From assembly GCA_021779655.1 (NCBI GenBank), contig JAJYAF010000170.1, positions 1 through 5,635 on the forward strand: 5,635 nucleotides of DNA. Direction: 5' to 3'. Positions 5,159 to 5,635 of this stretch are shown in pieces. The stretch is from Pseudomonadota bacterium (GTDB lineage: Bacteria; Pseudomonadota; Alphaproteobacteria; Acetobacterales; Acetobacteraceae). The translations under genes and the position numbers were made by a program. Below the pieces are notes generated by a model. That model had not been told where the DNA came from. It made no database searches and was given only the letters and a program-made list of their open reading frames with translations. Every line of letters begins with the position of its first letter. Position 1 is the first letter of the stretch.

Positions 5159-5635
5159 TGGTCAGGCGGAATTCTATCCGGCGGTTCTGCGCGTAATCGG
5201 CGGGCTGGTTGCCCGGCGCGATCGGGTTCGCGTCGCCGTTCGCGGTTGCGACGATACGATCCGCCGGCACGCCGTTGCGAACCAGCAGGGTCTCCACGGC
5301 CAGCGCGCGCGCCGCGGAGAGTTCCAAGTTCGAACGGTAAGGCCCGCCCTTGATCGGCTGCGCGTCGGCGTATCCATCGACCGAGAGCACCCAGTTTATG
5401 TTCGGCGGAATTTTTGCCGCGATTTTGCGAATGACGCGCGCCACATCGGCAATCTCGGCCTGGCCGGCGGGGGTCAGCGTGGCTTCGTCCACGGGAAACA
5501 GCACGTCGCTTTCGAAAACGAACCGGTCGCCGACGATACGGATATTGGGCTCGTTCGCCAGAATCGCCCGCAGCGTGCCGAAGAATTCGCTGCGATAGGA
5601 TTGTAGCTCTTCCACCTTGCGGGCCAGCGCCTCGT
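5151..5635 (-). CDS. OmpA/MotB-like peptidoglycan-binding protein, C-terminal part
   Basis: C-terminal 160 residues of an envelope protein that binds peptidoglycan in the periplasm. The frame is open to the right edge, so the N-terminus is missing; a GTG at 5615 lies inside the frame and is not taken as the start. The visible part begins with a charged helical stretch (EALARKVEELQSYRSEFF), which looks like the end of a coiled coil. The OmpA-like domain follows: RFVFESDVLFPVDEATLTPAG, then DGYADAQPIKGG, NLELSAARALAV and QNRRIEFRL. The Asp of GYAD and the Arg of LSAAR occupy the positions that bind diaminopimelate in OmpA domains. Related alphaproteobacterial proteins have an N-terminal membrane helix and a long coiled coil and resemble MotB, but without the N-terminus I cannot say whether this is a stator protein or an anchor. 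Confidence 0.88.
   Translation of the reverse strand, partial: EALARKVEELQSYRSEFFGTLRAILANEPNIRIVGDRFVFESDVLFPVDEATLTPAGQAEIADVARVIRKIAAKIPPNINWVLSVDGYADAQPIKGGPYRSNLELSAARALAVETLLVRNGVPADRIVATANGDANPIAPGNQPADYAQNRRIEFRLTSR

Overview
The window is a GC-rich stretch of what looks like an ordinary alphaproteobacterial chromosome. The lineage is inferred from four things: the def-fmt-truA gene order, an Hsp20-type chaperone followed by a DUF1150 protein (a family I know almost only from alphaproteobacteria), a DnaE1-type replicase with a degenerate PHP domain, and a MotB/OmpA-like cell-wall protein. A Rhodospirillales/Acetobacteraceae-like source is my best guess, but the sequence alone does not settle it. 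No mobile element, CRISPR array, tRNA or rRNA was seen.

Left half (1-3566, minus strand). Four housekeeping genes run in one direction: def (peptide deformylase), fmt (Met-tRNA formyltransferase), truA (tRNA pseudouridine synthase) and the first 398 codons of dnaE (replicative DNA polymerase alpha subunit), which runs off the left edge. def and fmt put the formyl group on initiator Met-tRNA and take it off the finished peptide. The fmt stop and truA start share a base (TGATG), so those two are probably translationally coupled. dnaE follows 70 bases later with its own weak ribosome-binding site.

Middle (3567-4532). A 133-base divergent intergenic region separates def from a plus-strand stress unit: a small heat-shock protein (157 aa) and a DUF1150 protein (84 aa). 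The region just upstream of the chaperone holds two small hairpins, the second covering part of the Shine-Dalgarno sequence and carrying a UCGCU motif, so it is a candidate ROSE-like RNA thermometer. The 104-base gap between the chaperone and DUF1150 is almost exactly filled by a possible 35-codon ORF with an in-frame 15-base tandem repeat.

Right part (4533-5635). A good sigma70-type promoter precedes a stand-alone MaoC-fold acyl-CoA hydratase-like gene (150 aa, plus strand). It converges on a minus-strand gene encoding the C-terminal OmpA-like peptidoglycan-binding domain of a MotB-type envelope protein, cut by the right edge. A perfect 15-base tandem duplication spans the stop codon of that last gene, giving two in-frame stops.

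I do not see a clear previously undescribed system. The items most worth a second look are the Hsp20 leader, the small ORF between Hsp20 and DUF1150, and the unusual active-site motif of the MaoC protein.
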